Shown here piece after piece: positions 50,352-50,772 of a DNA stretch of 50,772 nt; position 1 is the first letter of the stretch; the number at the start of each line of letters is the position of its first letter. Under the pieces are notes generated by a model. That model saw nothing but the letters and a program-made list of their open reading frames with translations, was not told the DNA's origin and did not search any database. Made by a program: the position numbers and the translations under genes. The DNA is from a virus. The stretch is taken from positions 1 through 50,772 of the IMG/VR virus record IMGVR_UViG_3300031772_000052. The stretch is one strand, 5' to 3'.

Positions 50352-50772
50352 TCAGCCTCGGTTGCTTCCTGGTCGACCGTCTCGGTTCGAGGTCCCGTCC
50401 GTGGCCGCAAGTCGCTGTGCCAGCTGCGTGTTCAGGGCGACAGAGATCGCCCGGCTCGCCACGAGCTTGTCGATGTGCCGCCGGCCGATGTTCCTCTTTG
50501 ACAGACCTAGCGGACCCCAGACCGTGTCGAACAAAAGAACCGTATTCGGAGGGTCGGACGGGTACTGAAGGTCAAATTCAATCGAATCATGTGCCTGGTC
50601 TATGCCCAAGCCCGCCTGCGAAAACACGTTTCGAGCAGTCAGCCGGTACACAGAGCCGCCGCCGGTGTATCGAATGAATACTGCCTCTGGGTATTGAACA
50701 CTGACAAGAATCTCCGTCAGCTCGATAGGAGCCGCACCGTCGCTGACTCCCTCGATGAGCCAGTTTGAGAGT
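50352..50772 (-). CDS. Tail protein, 5' end outside window
   Basis: The frame is open to the window edge, so at least 139 residues are encoded. It includes WLIEGVSDGAAPIELTEILV and VYRLTARNVFSQAGLGIDQA, with a beta-rich pattern. The end is basic (RLAATDGTSNRDGRPGSNRG). Its stop is one base before the ATG of the 372-aa gene. Position suggests a baseplate/tail component; family not recognised. Confidence 0.55.
   Translation of the reverse strand, partial: LSNWLIEGVSDGAAPIELTEILVSVQYPEAVFIRYTGGGSVYRLTARNVFSQAGLGIDQAHDSIEFDLQYPSDPPNTVLLFDTVWGPLGLSKRNIGRRHIDKLVASRAISVALNTQLAQRLAATDGTSNRDGRPGSNRG

Noticed and set aside
1-50772. tRNA genes, integrase or attachment sites
   Set aside because: Reading both strands revealed no cloverleaf-like sequence, recombinase motif or matched flanking repeats.

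Overview
This window is part of a tailed-phage (Caudoviricetes) genome, or possibly a prophage. It holds a large terminase, a portal protein, a baseplate cassette (hub, gp25-like and J-like wedge proteins), several long fibre-like proteins and a lysis-type peptidase candidate. No ribosomal RNA, tRNA, integrase or cellular housekeeping gene is visible. The baseplate proteins point to a contractile-tailed (myovirus-like) particle, although no sheath or tube gene lies in the window. The DNA is moderately GC-rich by eye, and nothing in it identifies the host.

Layout. Positions 1-2482 (+) hold five small unknown genes. Positions 2483-14686 (-) hold, in transcription order, a spike-like protein, two unknown virion-type proteins, a 295-aa protein, the large terminase, a run of repeat-rich adhesin/fibre-like proteins, a small membrane protein and an NlpC/P60-like enzyme. 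Positions 14774-16115 (+) form an SSB island. Positions 16189-23375 (-) hold a giant single-chain RNA polymerase followed by an HELGH metallopeptidase. Positions 23455-23913 (+) hold one membrane protein. Positions 23962-30256 (-) hold the portal/head cluster. Positions 30504-30692 (+) hold one 62-aa gene. Positions 30775-50772 (-) hold the tail, baseplate, fibre and holin-like genes, with a sigma-70-like factor between baseplate genes. Minus-strand genes are tightly packed, with many ATGA, TAATG and TGATG stop/start overlaps. Three of the four + islands end in strong hairpin terminators; the first (1-2482) abuts the minus genes with no terminator.

The outstanding feature is transcription. 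The 2055-residue protein at 17208-23375 carries recognisable bacterial beta motifs followed by beta' motifs (including NADFDGD, the trigger-loop region and the second zinc site) in one polypeptide. A separate 281-aa sigma-70-like protein lies about 22 kb away in the baseplate cassette. I infer a phage-encoded multisubunit-type RNA polymerase with its own initiation factor. Both genes lie among virion genes, so both proteins may be packaged; the sequence cannot prove that.

Other notable points are a repeated N-terminal helix motif in three small proteins, a duplicated ~70-residue module in the first gene of the portal cluster, a zinc ribbon inserted in the portal, an array of six C tracts upstream of the portal operon, and a fibre combining a probable beta-propeller with a beta-helix. 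The major capsid protein, tail sheath, tube and DNA polymerase were not recognised here.
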